Counted from the first letter of the stretch, positions 31,935 to 43,468 are shown. The stretch: DNA of 64,000 bases from Tetrapisispora phaffii CBS 4417 (GCF_000236905.1 NC_016527.1:558001-622000); one strand, 5' to 3'. Notes: generated from the sequence alone by a model not told the origin. Numbers and translations are program-made.

Positions 31935-32465
31935 ATGGTACAAGCTTATATTCACGACGATAACAACGACATAGACTTCAGAGAAGCCCATAATAGTGGA
32001 AAGTCGGTTAGCATTGAAGATTTAGAAAAGATTGGTGTCTTTTACAAGTATTGTGCTACCGTGGAAGACGTAGATGTTATCGCAAAAGAAAGAAACTATA
32101 AGAATAGAGATGTCGTGAATATTTCAAAAGAGTCTTTTGGTAATGAGAATAATATGATGGAAAAACTCAACATGTTTTACTCAGAGCATCTGCACGAGGA
32201 TGAAGAAATAAGATACTGTTTGGATGGCAGCGGTTACTTCGACTTGAGAGCTCAAAATGATACGGACTGGATCCGTTGTAGAGTGAACAAAGGTGATCTG
32301 TTAGTGGTCCCAGCTGGAATCTACCATAGATTTACTTTGACTACGGAGAACTATATCAAGGCCCTTAGGTTGTTCAAAGATGAACCAAAATGGAATGCAA
32401 TAAAAAGGCCTGACGGGGACTCGTATCAAGTACGTGAAGAATATCTATCGCAGACAAAAGCTTAA
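31935..32465 (+). CDS. ADI1: Acireductone dioxygenase (methionine salvage)
   Basis: Adi1 oxidises acireductone to the keto acid precursor of methionine and formate, the penultimate step of the methylthioadenosine salvage pathway. The product has 176 residues (S. cerevisiae 179), with a single cupin fold. Metal ligands are visible as HLHEDEEIRY (the two His and one Glu, near residues 85-91) and a further His in PAGIYHRF (near 131). The start MVQAYIHDDN matches the family start. The next gene is ANY1, as in S. cerevisiae (YMR009W, YMR010W). Confidence 0.97.
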   Translation: MVQAYIHDDNNDIDFREAHNSGKSVSIEDLEKIGVFYKYCATVEDVDVIAKERNYKNRDVVNISKESFGNENNMMEKLNMFYSEHLHEDEEIRYCLDGSGYFDLRAQNDTDWIRCRVNKGDLLVVPAGIYHRFTLTTENYIKALRLFKDEPKWNAIKRPDGDSYQVREEYLSQTKA

Positions 32466-33393
32466 TTTAAATAGCGTATGCCAATTCCAATAGACATTGG
32501 GAAAGGATCTTTCAGAGATTGGAACGAATTCTATAGGTAAATCTGTATTTAGTTCCTTTTGAGAGTTGGCAATATTTACCAGTTCATAATATTCATTTTT
32601 AGAGATATAATTTGTGTTGTTTGATACACTCATATGTGCATGAGTCGATAATCACATTGATAAGTCTACACGTCACCAATTGGTTATTTCTTTGAAATAT
32701 CAGAGTATCATTCAAATGTCTCTATAATATATTACGGTTCGAGGAAGACCATGGTATGTGAAAACACGACATTCTTAAATGATAAGTCTACAATTTCGAT
32801 AGTGTATAGTGTCACTGTTATTAAAAATGTTAATGGTAATTACCATTGGGAAATTAAATGATATACCAAACGATCTCATAACAATGTTGCTAAGCATTTT
32901 ATAACAAAGACGCTATATGCATCTCATTTGTGCCGCATCTATCGTGACGAATGAAACAACACTACCCACGTAAATTTACGTGACATATATATACATATAG
33001 ATATAAAATATATATGTTCAAATAATTTTATATATCTGATTTTAGTACTACTTGCCTCTCTATAAGTCCAATCTACTAATAATAATATCATTCGAAAACT
33101 TTTAATGTCGTTTATTCCTTTGTCTGTTTATTTTACACTATGAGTCTCTTCGCATCTCCGAAGGTTATTGAAAATGCTTTTATTTAAAAGCAAATATATG
33201 AAATATTAAAAGTAAAAACATTTAATTGTTATGTGACGAATTTAACGTGTTTGTTCTACCTTTTTTTGTATTATTAGAAATAGATGGTCAACAATTTAAT
33301 AATTTAAGTTTCTATTACTGAGTCCAAGTCGTTTATTAGGTAAAAGAGCATTTTCGTAAATTCACATACTGAAGAAAATTTTGAAAACTGATC
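32466..33393. other. Intergenic, ADI1 to ANY1
   Basis: This is AT-rich DNA with TA-rich microsatellite sequence around 32986-33035. It holds the ADI1 terminator and the ANY1 promoter. I see no gene or structured RNA. Confidence 0.6.
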
Positions 33394-34542
33394 ATGCCTG
33401 AAGATGTTGTAACAACGACGATTGCTAATGCTGTAGCCACTACAGCTGTAGCTGAAGCAATTTCTGAAGTGATAGATGCTTCTGTAACTACCACGAAGAA
33501 TACTTATGCCGATGCTATTGCTGCTTATTTTCCAATTGTCGATCAATTTTATATACCTGACTGGTTCACAATTCAATTTATTGCAAACAATATCATATCA
33601 TTCACACCATTATTTTCATATGGTACAACAGTTATCAGTATCCAGCGTTCACAGACATCTCTTGGCTTCTCACTAGATATATGTGCTACCATGTTGATTG
33701 CAAGTATATTAAGAGTCTGCTATTATTTAATTACGCCATATGATCTGTCTCTACTGAGACAGTCATTGGTTATGATATTTATACAACTTATTCTATTAAA
33801 CACTACATTAAAATTTAGACCAATAGAATACCAATATGATAATTTATTAGCCGTTGAGTCGTTTCAAAAGCTATTTCATGACATATTTTTAGAATATTTT
33901 GCAACAGATAAACCATTACAAAATTGGAAAACTATAATTAATAATTTAACATTTACAAAAGTGACTGGTTTCTTAGGGAAATGTGGTTTGGTGATAGTCT
34001 ACAAAACCTTAAAATTTTTTGACCCCAGTTATAAAAGAATATTGTCATTTTGGCAATGGAATAATGATACAATTTTTTGGAAGTTTATTGCATATTTTGC
34101 TTGTCTTAATTTCTTCTTTACACTATTTGTCGTTAAAATAATGGATTGGCCAACAATAGCAGAATGGGTTGGTTCCATCTTTGGCTCATTAGGTTTATTG
34201 ATCGAGTCATTACTACCGTTACCACAAATTTCTATTTTGCATAAGCTAAAGTCGATTCAAGGTTTTAAATTAATTTTGCTAGTTAGTTGGTTATGTGGTG
34301 ACACTTTGAAAATTACATATTTAATATTTGGAGCATCAAATATTTCGTATATGTTTGTTGTGTTTGCTTTATTCCAGATGTCCTTGGATTTCTATATCGC
34401 TGGACAGTACATTTATTATAGATTTTACTATGAAACTTTCAGACACGATAATGAAGCTTCCATGGCTTTGAATACTGGAGATATAGAATTAAGGAATTTT
34501 AATGTGACCGTCGATGGAAGTAGTAACAATAATTCTTATTAG
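33394..34542 (+). CDS. ANY1: Any1/Cfs1-like PQ-loop membrane protein
   Basis: Any1 (Cfs1, YMR010W) is a PQ-loop protein of Golgi and endosome membranes. Its loss bypasses the need for Cdc50-Drs2-type flippases, so it antagonises phospholipid asymmetry. The product has 382 residues (S. cerevisiae 405) and about seven membrane segments. The first PQ-loop-like repeat is at about residues 70-115 (SFTPLFSYGTTVISIQRSQTS, LGFSLDI), and the second is at about 265-330 (SLLPLPQISILHKLKSIQGF, then WLCGDTLKITYLIFG). The N terminus is soluble and Thr/Val/Ala-rich. The C-terminal tail is cytosolic and polar. Adjacency to ADI1 on the same strand supports the call. Confidence 0.92.
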   Translation: MPEDVVTTTIANAVATTAVAEAISEVIDASVTTTKNTYADAIAAYFPIVDQFYIPDWFTIQFIANNIISFTPLFSYGTTVISIQRSQTSLGFSLDICATMLIASILRVCYYLITPYDLSLLRQSLVMIFIQLILLNTTLKFRPIEYQYDNLLAVESFQKLFHDIFLEYFATDKPLQNWKTIINNLTFTKVTGFLGKCGLVIVYKTLKFFDPSYKRILSFWQWNNDTIFWKFIAYFACLNFFFTLFVVKIMDWPTIAEWVGSIFGSLGLLIESLLPLPQISILHKLKSIQGFKLILLVSWLCGDTLKITYLIFGASNISYMFVVFALFQMSLDFYIAGQYIYYRFYYETFRHDNEASMALNTGDIELRNFNVTVDGSSNNNSY

Positions 34543-34809
34543 GTAGGCTTGTAAACTTAATTTCGAAAATTTCAGCATTTCGAACTGCATCCCATAAAAT
34601 ATAATTGATACAAAAATATAATTTCTGTGAATTTAATAATCCAGTCATGATTTATATATTAGCATCACACTATTAAATATTGTCTTAGGATATATACTTT
34701 TAATTGTAGTATTAAGCATAAAATTCAATTTTCCAAGTATATTTACACAAAATTTTATAACTTATAAATATAGACATGGGTTGTTACATTAACTTAAAAG
34801 TAATTATGT

Positions 34810-37014
34810 CTATATGCCTCTCTCTTTTATTAAGAAGTGATTTACGAATTTAAAATTGTCCTCATTCTTCCTCTTCTGCTGATTATGTTGATTCTGTCTA
34901 TTCTGTCTTTCCTGGTATCTAATAGCTCCCTTTTTTCCATAAGCACGAAAGGTAAGCCTAAAATCGTCATTGTTTTGTTTTTTATGCATTGTTGATCTAT
35001 TGAATATATTTTCTAATGATTTTTCATTCTTAATGTAATCAATAATTCTTGTTTTTAGTTGATCATTTTCGTAATCTTTATCAAGTGTCCTTGAAAAATC
35101 CTCATTATTCTCTTTTTCTATGAAGGAAAGTTTCTCTTTAATCATGTCAGAATAACTAGTTTTTATTTTTGACTCAGTCATTTCTATAATGTTTCCATTT
35201 ACTTTCCATGTCTGTACATCTTCTGGATCCAAAAAATTTGGGTGCATCCATCTATTACTGTTTTCATAAAAATCCTTGTTCATTTTATGATTCAAGTAAC
35301 TCTTATCGTCAAAATCTAAATCAACAGTACTGTTAGTATTAAATAGTTCTGAGTAATTTGGAGATGATGAGTGTCTTCCAAATATATTTTTAACATTTAT
35401 TACAAGTCCAATAGCCTTTTTAAGATGTAATTTTAAGAACTGATCATGCTCTGCTTTCACTCTATCTAACATAGCAGTTATATTTTTGGAGTCATTGTCT
35501 CTAACTAGAGGTGATAGATATTTATTACTAGATCCTGCTTCCATTGGTAAACAAATAACATCTAGTTTAGGTTCTTTGGCTTTCGAAACATCGATTTTCA
35601 TCATTATTTTCAATTTTTCCCACTTGAAATGGTTAGCTGCATATTTATTTTCAATGAATACCAATATTTTTTTAAATATTTGCATTGATAACTTAAACTC
35701 AGCATCCGCAAGCAAAGTAGAAATTTCCCTTTCTTTATACTCATGGTTGAGAACATGTTCATTAATTCCAAATACACTTTTAGTTATGTTCTCTTTATCT
35801 TTTAAAGAAGTTCTGAATTTATAATCAGATGCCGAATGTAAAATATGATCCAAATATTCTAATGGTAGGTATTGAAATCCAAAAATTCTATTTATATTAT
35901 GATAGGCAACAAAAATACCATCCATGGCACCCATTCTAGCTTGTAATGAATATTTTAGAAGTGGACCTTTTATCATATCTTTGAATTCTCTATTCATAGA
36001 TTCAAATTGACCATGTAATTTATTTATCTCGTACCCTGTGTAGTTTAGATTTCTTTCCACAAAAGGTAAATCGTATCTAATTGCACCAACAGCTCTAGTT
36101 TTCAGATCAAAGACACCATTATTTGGCAGTAATGGGTTGTAACAATCCAGTTGTGATCTGATTAAAAAATCATCAACGATTGAATAATGGTAGTGTCTTT
36201 CATTAGGATCGTAATCACTAGACTGGTTTCCACCTCTTGTCAAAAATTCTTCTAAGGTATGACCTAAAGCTGATAAAATCATTTCTCTATTAAAGTATGG
36301 ATCAGAGTCAATTGATTTAACAGTGAAAACTTTATGGTTAACTGTTTTTTTTAATTTGCTGACTATGATTGAAGCTGGAATTTGCGCTGATTTAAAATTT
36401 TTGCTTGATGGCAGTAACACATCTTTCGACTCTAAATAATTAGTTACATTTAGTGCCCTACAATTGGAAAGTAAAAAGTGTAATTGAGACAAAACAGCAG
36501 TCATAGAGCTCGTTGATGAAATGTACTTTAAATTTTTTTGATTTGCCATATTCCATAGAATTTCATCTTTCTGTGGCGGTATGAAATTCAAAGATGATGA
36601 TGAGGTTTCTGGAGTTATTGTGTTTACCACTTCCAAAGTTTTGTCATAATTATATGCGCCAGTCCTCTCGTCTCGTAATGTATGAAGTACCAATGGCTCA
36701 TAGAGTACTTTCTCAAGGCTATCTCTTAACTTTGGAAGCTTTTCGTAATCTAGTAGTTGTTTATTACCACTAATATCAGATGGCCTCACTGGCTTCCAAA
36801 TTGAATCGGACTGTAAGCATGTAAAAGCATTGGTATCACTATAACTATACCTTTTGAATGCAGCTTTCCTCCTCTTGCGGTTTCTATGTCCTGGTGGATA
36901 ATCTGATCTCCATCTTATAATAACTAACAAGTTGTTACTCTTAGGGCAATGACAAATATTTGAACCGCCAAATTTTGAAATAGAACTGCTTTTAAACATC
37001 GATATGTTTCGCAA
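34810..37014 (-). CDS. PET127: Pet127, mitochondrial RNA-processing protein
   Basis: Pet127 is a mitochondrial inner-membrane-associated protein required for 5' processing and turnover of several mitochondrial RNAs. The product has 734 residues (S. cerevisiae 800). The N terminus (MRNISMFKSSSISKFGGSN) is basic and Ser-rich, a plausible presequence; a second ATG six codons in (MFKSS) is equally good. The conserved central domain, which resembles nucleases, includes LDCYNPLLPNNGVFDLKTRA and RAVGAIRYDLPF, then the Gly/Met-rich motif LQARMGAMDGIFVAYHN. The tail is rich in Lys, Arg and Gln. It is divergent from SPO11, whereas in S. cerevisiae it is divergent from ERP4 (YOR016C, YOR017W). Confidence 0.93.
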   Translation of the reverse strand: MRNISMFKSSSISKFGGSNICHCPKSNNLLVIIRWRSDYPPGHRNRKRRKAAFKRYSYSDTNAFTCLQSDSIWKPVRPSDISGNKQLLDYEKLPKLRDSLEKVLYEPLVLHTLRDERTGAYNYDKTLEVVNTITPETSSSSLNFIPPQKDEILWNMANQKNLKYISSTSSMTAVLSQLHFLLSNCRALNVTNYLESKDVLLPSSKNFKSAQIPASIIVSKLKKTVNHKVFTVKSIDSDPYFNREMILSALGHTLEEFLTRGGNQSSDYDPNERHYHYSIVDDFLIRSQLDCYNPLLPNNGVFDLKTRAVGAIRYDLPFVERNLNYTGYEINKLHGQFESMNREFKDMIKGPLLKYSLQARMGAMDGIFVAYHNINRIFGFQYLPLEYLDHILHSASDYKFRTSLKDKENITKSVFGINEHVLNHEYKEREISTLLADAEFKLSMQIFKKILVFIENKYAANHFKWEKLKIMMKIDVSKAKEPKLDVICLPMEAGSSNKYLSPLVRDNDSKNITAMLDRVKAEHDQFLKLHLKKAIGLVINVKNIFGRHSSSPNYSELFNTNSTVDLDFDDKSYLNHKMNKDFYENSNRWMHPNFLDPEDVQTWKVNGNIIEMTESKIKTSYSDMIKEKLSFIEKENNEDFSRTLDKDYENDQLKTRIIDYIKNEKSLENIFNRSTMHKKQNNDDFRLTFRAYGKKGAIRYQERQNRQNQHNQQKRKNEDNFKFVNHFLIKERGI

Positions 37015-37721
37015 CTATCGTATGGATTAGTCAGAAATTATACGATTTGTTACTATCAATATTTAAATTAATCAACTCCTTATCTGTGAACTTCAGTCTA
37101 CTTTTTACCCAGATGTTTCCCTATGAGATGGTTAAACTATGAGTTCAAATATGGCTCTCAAATTTTTAGTTATTCCATCGGACAATATATGAGCGATCTT
37201 GCCTATAAAATAAATATTTGTCTTAAATTTGTATAAAATAGCTTAGATAAAACACTTGTTATCTTCAAACACTTCTTAAAATGCGGTAGGATAACATTTA
37301 TGCTCACACTGATAAACATTTGAATGTATGCCTAGTTCATCATTTTATAGACTGTTGTGAGTGCATTTGATTACTTTTCTAGATCAGTCTCAACGTAAGC
37401 TCGAAATATCATCAGAATCTTTTCTTTATTTGAGTTTTAATGCTAAATCTTCATCTGTAACCTCATCATTTCTAAAGTATATAGTAACTTAAATGATGGA
37501 CTTATATTCATTGTGTATATCAGAACTATAGAGAAAAGCTTACTCTTGAAAGGAGTGTTAGTGTCATAAAATTAGCCGCCAATAATTTCCCGTTCTATTT
37601 GAAGTTATCTTCAACTTTAAATATATATAAAGATCAACTAGAAAGTTATATAAAATAATAAATTTATTAAACAAACGTTAGATTCAATATACTAAGGTAC
37701 AAAATTTCAATCTAACACTAA
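37015..37721. other. Divergent promoter region, PET127 and SPO11
   Basis: It contains the URS1-type site listed separately and TATATATAAAG at about 37622. No gene was seen. Confidence 0.6.
37573..37582 (+). promoter_or_regulatory. SPO11: URS1-like Ume6 site upstream of SPO11
   Basis: TAGCCGCCAA matches 9 of 10 bases of the S. cerevisiae URS1 consensus TAGCCGCCGA. It lies 140 bp before the SPO11 start and 40 bp before a TATA-like run. URS1 bound by Ume6 represses early meiotic genes in mitosis and is needed for their induction by Ime1. SPO11 is a classic target, so the site is in the expected place. Confidence 0.65.
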
Positions 37722-38864
37722 ATGAAGAGTCTAAAAGTATTAACTGAGCAATGTTTGACCAAAAATGATCTAGTGACGGCATTGTTGCCAGAAGTCAGAT
37801 CTGTTCAATTTGGGCAAGCAGATACTGATAAGTTCAAACATGATGAGCTAGCTAATTATATCGAGGGTATCATTATATTACTTTGCAGCTGTATAGAATA
37901 CCATCAACATAATTTTGAAATAATTTTAAAGCATGGTGTCAATGGGAAAATGCACACAGCAAAAAGTTCTAAACTATCATTAATAAATTATTACAATACT
38001 GAGAAGACAAGTTCCAAATTGTCAATATTTTTATCTTTGATTAACGTTATTGAATCAACTCTTAAGAAAAACGAAGTGAGAACAATCAGAGATGTTTACT
38101 ATGGTAATGTTGAGTTGTATAAGAATCAAAATACTGTAGTTTATTGGTTAAACAAAATTCAAAAGAACCTTTCATTAAAGTCACGAAATGAACTAAATAT
38201 CATACCTGCACAAAAGGGATTGTGTTACATTCCATTTCAACTAAGAATTGTTAATCAAAAAACAGGCAATTATACTTTTGTTGCAAAGAATGAGTCTACC
38301 TTAATTCCACATTTTACTAAAGATAGCAACTTTATTATTGAAGAGATAGAACTGCCAAATATATCGAAAATCATTGTTGTGGAGAAAGAAGCTGTATATG
38401 ACAAATTTATTAGATATCATTGCTCTAATATAAATCCAGAGAAAATGATAATTGTGACAGGAAAAGGGTATCCTGATTTCCTTACAAGATTATTCCTCAA
38501 TAAGTTACAAACACTGAAGGCTCTTGATGAAAGCAGCTGGGAAATTTATGTAGACGCAGATCCATATGGAATATCAATTGCAACAAAGTATATTATTAGT
38601 ACTTCTGATCAAATGTATTCCTGCAGAAAATTGATTCATAAAGGTGCTAGAATTTCCCATTTGATCCATAACCTAAATCAATCGAAACATATCCAATTAT
38701 TGAACTTAACTACTAGAGATATTACCTATTTAATGAAAATGATATCCAGGTTATTTAACAATGAAGCTTTGTCTCATAACCATAGTTCATCTTTTAGCAT
38801 TAAAACCGAAATTCAAAGGCAATTGTTTTTTGCAAAGAAAGGTGAAATGAATGCATTATACTAA
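37722..38864 (+). CDS. SPO11: Spo11, meiotic DNA double-strand-break transesterase
   Basis: Spo11 is the topoisomerase VI A-like protein that makes the programmed breaks starting meiotic recombination. The product has 380 residues (S. cerevisiae 398). The 5Y-CAP domain carries RDVYYGNVELY; the Tyr before GNV, residue 127, is the expected catalytic residue. The Toprim domain shows VVEKEAVYDKF (metal-binding Glu near residue 225) and VDADPYG (Asp-x-Asp near 284-286). No disruption is seen, so the gene should be functional and the species capable of meiosis. In S. cerevisiae the gene is YHL022C, and it does not neighbour PET127 or ERP4 there. Confidence 0.97.
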   Translation: MKSLKVLTEQCLTKNDLVTALLPEVRSVQFGQADTDKFKHDELANYIEGIIILLCSCIEYHQHNFEIILKHGVNGKMHTAKSSKLSLINYYNTEKTSSKLSIFLSLINVIESTLKKNEVRTIRDVYYGNVELYKNQNTVVYWLNKIQKNLSLKSRNELNIIPAQKGLCYIPFQLRIVNQKTGNYTFVAKNESTLIPHFTKDSNFIIEEIELPNISKIIVVEKEAVYDKFIRYHCSNINPEKMIIVTGKGYPDFLTRLFLNKLQTLKALDESSWEIYVDADPYGISIATKYIISTSDQMYSCRKLIHKGARISHLIHNLNQSKHIQLLNLTTRDITYLMKMISRLFNNEALSHNHSSSFSIKTEIQRQLFFAKKGEMNALY

Positions 38865-39240
38865 GGAACATTTTAAAAAGCAAGATGTTCCTTAATGTTT
38901 GTGTTGAGAAACTCATTGAACATATTATATGAAAGGTAAGCTATTCATTAAGGTTTCTTGCAATTTTTCCATTCTATTTTGCCCTAGATTTCGTTCTTTG
39001 TCGTAGATATCCACCGAATCGCTGATTTTGTTTCGTGTTTTTTTATTCATTTCACTAATAATAATTCAATTTCTAAGTATAATACAAATTGAGAATATAG
39101 CAATCATCAAAAATAGATATCAGACTGCAATGTTACAATCTAAATAAAAGTATTATATAATTTTGTGTGTATTGTGTATCAATTGTATTTATTTAAATTG
39201 AGGGAAAAGTATCATATAGTAGAAACAGGTAACCAACAAA
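38865..39240. other. Intergenic, SPO11 to ERP4
   Basis: This is the SPO11 3' region and the ERP4 promoter. It is AT-rich, with no gene seen. A short inverted repeat brackets the SPO11 stop (AAGGAACATTTT and GATGTTCCTTAA), which could form a small hairpin at 38862-38895. Confidence 0.55.
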
Positions 39241-39873
39241 ATGTTATATTCCGTCTTATTCAGCACTTTGTTATTCGTAACAGAGATTTTTGCTTCTACA
39301 CAACAAATTCCAATTGTTCTTGAGTTACCAGCTCATTCTAGCGAATGTCTATATGAAGACTTACACAACCCAGATGATACTATTAATATCAGTTATCAAG
39401 TTTTAACTGGTGGTAATTTTGAAATTGATTTCAAGATTGAAGCTCCAGACAAGAGTGAGTTAGTTAGTGAAGTTCAAAAGAAATATTCCGATTTTGCTTT
39501 GAAATCGTTTGGTCTAGGTCAATATAAATTCTGTTTTTTTAACAACTATGGTTCTGATTCCAAAAAAGTCGAAATAATTTTAGGTTTAGAGAGTCGTTTA
39601 GTATCTGTCAAAGATGTAGAAGATGATGACGATGGAAAGGATGCCGTTGCTAACAATGCAATTGAAGAAATTGATAGAAACCTTGATAAGATCACGAAAT
39701 CTTTGAACTACTTAAGAGCTAGAGAATGGAGAAACATGTCTACTGTCCAATCAACAGAATTCAGAATTACTTGGTTGTCATTATTGGTTATCGCTGTTAT
39801 GATCGGTATCAGTGTTGGTCAAGCCTTTATTATTCAATTCTTCTTCACTAAAAATAGAAAGAATTATGTCTAA
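39241..39873 (+). CDS. ERP4: p24-family cargo receptor (Erp2/Erp4 type)
   Basis: p24 proteins cycle between ER and Golgi in COPII and COPI vesicles and help sort cargo, including GPI-anchored proteins. The product has 210 residues. A signal peptide covers about 1-19. The lumenal GOLD domain carries its two Cys, at residue 36 (SSECLYED) and in QYKFCFFNN near 97. A coiled-coil stem follows (EEIDRNLDKITKSLNYLRAR), then one membrane span at about 176-200. The short tail FFFTKNRKNYV has the aromatic COPII-type signal. Erp2 and Erp4 are hard to separate by eye. Position between PET127 and RTS1 fits ERP4 (YOR016C). Confidence 0.92.
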   Translation: MLYSVLFSTLLFVTEIFASTQQIPIVLELPAHSSECLYEDLHNPDDTINISYQVLTGGNFEIDFKIEAPDKSELVSEVQKKYSDFALKSFGLGQYKFCFFNNYGSDSKKVEIILGLESRLVSVKDVEDDDDGKDAVANNAIEEIDRNLDKITKSLNYLRAREWRNMSTVQSTEFRITWLSLLVIAVMIGISVGQAFIIQFFFTKNRKNYV

Positions 39874-40415
39874 ATGATTATATCAAACTATAGTATAAAA
39901 TTATTTTAGGCTCACCATTTACCAATTTAAATTTTGGTAATAATACCTTATATAAAAAAATGTATAAAAATAAACACAAATCGAACATTAATTCAAATAT
40001 CGTAGAACCTTAAAAATATATGTCTGTATCGAATTTAATTAGTTTATTTTGTTAAATTAAATTCTTGAACATCAATTGTTTATTACAGGAATCGAGACGG
40101 TCATATCTGTAGGGATGTGCCATCATATGTAATTGATGAGATACAAGGATAAAAAAATTGTTATTTCATTATGTGTAAAATTGATCCATTAACAGAAGTG
40201 GTCACTCCTTTAAAGAACTACATAACAAGAATGTTAATAACATAGGGCCGTATGCCTTTATCAACAAGATTACTAAAAATATGGAGAAATACCAATCCTT
40301 AACTAATATATTAATTCTCTATAAATCAATTATATGAATCCTTAAAATAGTTCAGTCCTAAAATAACGGGGATTAACTTATTTCGTATGTATCTCATAAT
40401 TGCTTGGTTAGCTTT
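39874..40415. other. Convergent intergenic region, ERP4 and RTS1
   Basis: This AT-rich DNA joins two 3' ends. I see nothing beyond likely polyadenylation signals. Confidence 0.6.
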
Positions 40416-42647
40416 TTATATCTTTTCTTGTGTATTAGGAACTTGTTTTTCATAACCCAAAATTTCCTCTGTCATTCGATTGCTGTTTTCTGCTATTTTT
40501 ATTTCACTTACGTATGTTTCTAAGTTCTTCCAATTTTCTTGACGTTGCTTCTTACGTTGTTGAGTTTCCTTCAAACTCGATAGGTAAAGGCTATTACAGT
40601 TTTCATATAATACAGGATTGGTTTCTAAGAAAATTTTTAATGCTTTGAAAGCCATAGCGTGAATTGCACGATTCCAAGAACCTGAATTAATTGCTTGTTC
40701 AACTAGAATATATGGATCTGAAATAATACCATCTTGTCCATTAATGTTATCTAATTCTAATTGTGATGTTAGTTCATACAAAGGTGGGAAAACTATTGGT
40801 AAAATCACTTCAGCATTCTCGATACATAAGTTTAAAAAGTATTCGTTATTCCAGTAACTTAAAACTTTTTCAGCAACTTGAAAATGAGATGACCCAATGC
40901 ATTTAGCCAATTGCACAAATAAAGGTACTTCTATTTTTATAAACTCCAGTGGTTCGATAACTTCAAAAATATCTTCAATTTCATTCAATAACATGATTTC
41001 TTTTGTGGAATTAATCTTTGGCCAGTAGCGTAATAAACCCATAACAACTTCTTCAGTAAGTAACGGTTCCTTTTCTAGAAATTGAACAATACAATATGCC
41101 AATTGAGGATGGTATAAGGATAGGCAGGGGACTTTGTGTAGTGGAAGTAAAACCCTCAATAAAAATATTTTATGTTCTTCTTTTAATGGCAAAGCAAAAC
41201 CGTTAATGATAGACCCCAATATTTCCAATAATTCAGCGATACCGTTGAATTTTTCAGTTTCATAAACAAATTGTAAGAAAATATAATTCATGGAACGACG
41301 GATAAAGCTTCTTAAACTTAAGAATTTACCATAAATTCTATGCAAAGTAGTTTTTAAACAGTCTCTTTCTCTAATATCTTCACTATCGAATAAATCTAAT
41401 AATTTCAATATAAAATCTTGGTCGATGTATTGTTTGGCAATTTGATGATTGAAGTCTGGACTTTCGACAAATCTTAAGAAGAATTCGTATACTAGTTGCA
41501 TATGTGGCCATGCAAGTTCATTGACTGGTTCATCTTCATCTGGATCATAAATATCACCAATAGGATTAACTGGGGGAGGTATCGGTCTGAATAAATTAAT
41601 TTTAAACATTGCTATGACGTGTTCGTACATTTCATTAGTATATGTAAATCTGTTAGTGACAATGAATTCAATTAATTCTTGTAAGGTAATTCTTTTAATT
41701 TCCTTGCCTTGTATGTCAAAACTTGGATCATTAAAGTCAAACATGGCAGTACACTGGTCTACTTTAGCAATGAATAGTTGCAAACGTTCCTCCGGTTCAA
41801 CTTCTTCGAAAGAAGGCAACTTTGTTAATTGGCTGTACCTTGAAGTTTCAAAACGAGATGAAGAGTGACGTTGAGGGGTTTTAACTAAATCTAGTTCTCC
41901 ATCAGGATTTAATTTTGCTGTTGTTGGCAGTCTTTCGAAAGAATGGGACGCTCTTGGTATGTCGATATTAGGAGACTGTGGACTAGAAGGAGTCATACCT
42001 TCTTTGTTGACAGCGCTAGTGAAATCAGATTTTGTTATTGTATGGGTAATCCCATTTGAGTTGTCCTTTAATGAGTTTTCGGAGGCGCCACCGTTTACAT
42101 TGTTAGGTTCATTAGTGAACAATGTATTATTTCTACCCATGGACTCGTCAGAATTAATTTTGTGGTTGTTGTCTCTAAACTCGATACTATTACTTTCTGC
42201 ATTGCTTAATGAGATACTTGGAGTGGACGTTGGCGAGTCGATAGTGGTAGATGAAGAACCGTTTGAAGGCGGAACGTTATTTGCATTGGAGTTAGCATTA
42301 GAAACAGAACTGGAATTAGCCCTAGCAGTATTGTTTGACTTGTCATTGCCAGATCCAATTATTGGTGTGGCATTTCTAGTATCACTTCTTGTGCTACTAG
42401 CAGAACTCACGATCCCCTTTGTCTTTGACGAACTGGCGGGGTATTCCTTTTTGGAAGAGGAAGTAGAAGATGGCCTTGAATTTTCAGAAGAGTTCTTTCT
42501 CGAAGAGGAGGTGCTGGAACTCCCCATAGAAGAAGCCTTTCTCGACTCCTTTTCTTTCTCTTTCTCCTTCTCTTTCTCCTTCTTCTTACTGCTAGAAGAA
42601 GACCCAGTGGTCTTCTTTATCAGCTTTTGCTTGAAACCACGCATCAT
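40416..42647 (-). CDS. RTS1: Rts1, B56-type regulatory subunit of PP2A
   Basis: Rts1 directs protein phosphatase 2A in stress responses, septin control and protection of centromeric cohesin by shugoshin. The product has 743 residues (S. cerevisiae 757). It starts [20 protein letters not shown], nearly identical to S. cerevisiae. A (KE)-repeat and a long Ser/Asn-rich disordered region run to about residue 260. The B56 HEAT-like domain runs from about 265 to 690, with diagnostic stretches [20 protein letters not shown] and [18 protein letters not shown]. The scaffold subunit TPD3 is in the same window at 53.3-55.1 kb. It converges on ERP4, as with YOR014W and YOR016C. Confidence 0.97.
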   Translation of the reverse strand: MMRGFKQKLIKKTTGSSSSSKKKEKEKEKEKEKESRKASSMGSSSTSSSRKNSSENSRPSSTSSSKKEYPASSSKTKGIVSSASSTRSDTRNATPIIGSGNDKSNNTARANSSSVSNANSNANNVPPSNGSSSTTIDSPTSTPSISLSNAESNSIEFRDNNHKINSDESMGRNNTLFTNEPNNVNGGASENSLKDNSNGITHTITKSDFTSAVNKEGMTPSSPQSPNIDIPRASHSFERLPTTAKLNPDGELDLVKTPQRHSSSRFETSRYSQLTKLPSFEEVEPEERLQLFIAKVDQCTAMFDFNDPSFDIQGKEIKRITLQELIEFIVTNRFTYTNEMYEHVIAMFKINLFRPIPPPVNPIGDIYDPDEDEPVNELAWPHMQLVYEFFLRFVESPDFNHQIAKQYIDQDFILKLLDLFDSEDIRERDCLKTTLHRIYGKFLSLRSFIRRSMNYIFLQFVYETEKFNGIAELLEILGSIINGFALPLKEEHKIFLLRVLLPLHKVPCLSLYHPQLAYCIVQFLEKEPLLTEEVVMGLLRYWPKINSTKEIMLLNEIEDIFEVIEPLEFIKIEVPLFVQLAKCIGSSHFQVAEKVLSYWNNEYFLNLCIENAEVILPIVFPPLYELTSQLELDNINGQDGIISDPYILVEQAINSGSWNRAIHAMAFKALKIFLETNPVLYENCNSLYLSSLKETQQRKKQRQENWKNLETYVSEIKIAENSNRMTEEILGYEKQVPNTQEKI

Positions 42648-43468
42648 TTTGGCTCAAGTGATATTATTGCTTTGCGTAATGCTTTTCAATTAGGAGGTGA
42701 GGATTGGTAATTCGTGGATTTTCTTGTTACTTTTTTATCACTAAATACCCTTCAAATCCTAAAAACACAGAGCCTTCAAAATACCTCTATATAAACACAA
42801 CAGAGCTATAATGTACCGATCTTCTCAATCACGTTAACAAACAAGCAAATCTGTCGTGTAATTACCCAATCAAATATATATCTTTATCTTTATCTATATT
42901 CATAATCTCTATTTATTTGTTGTTACGTTATAAAGTCAGAATTAAAGTAGAATTTCAATTACAAAAATTTCAATCTCCCACTAAAGAATCGATTCCCTGC
43001 GCGATTTCACGGGACCCGTCATTGATCACGAACTAGGACCAGGAAATAAGAAGTTAGTGAACCTGGTCATTGGTGAAGATATAAGGCTCTGAAACAGGTT
43101 TGGTACTGACAAAGAAGGGCTAGAGATGAGCAATTGACTGCGTCGGAAGGGCCTTTCCATGGTGAGTCTTGTTGGTGGTTGAGAAACATCCGGTCGATTG
43201 CAGTAAGCGATCGTATATATTTAAAAACATAAATATATCTTGATATCTATCTATAAAATGTTTAAGGTATTTTCTGGACGATAAGTCAGAGGTTCCAAAA
43301 CTTGGCAATCTTGGATGTGGTGGGTTGGGAGGACGTTACTTCACTGGAGTTTTATCTTTGGTGTTCCTCCCTCGGCCCTCCCCCACCGACTTTACTGTTT
43401 GGATTTCTATTGTTGTTTGAACGTTAGGCTTTTCTTATATGAAATTGTGGGGTATAGGGTATGCACTA
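42648..43468. other. RTS1 promoter and 3' flank of the GNAT-like gene
   Basis: About 820 bp contains pyrimidine-rich stretches and a C-rich run (43366-43388, with CCTCCCTCGG and CCCTCCCCC). Open frames of about 62-67 codons on either strand look random. No RNA gene was recognised. Confidence 0.5.
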
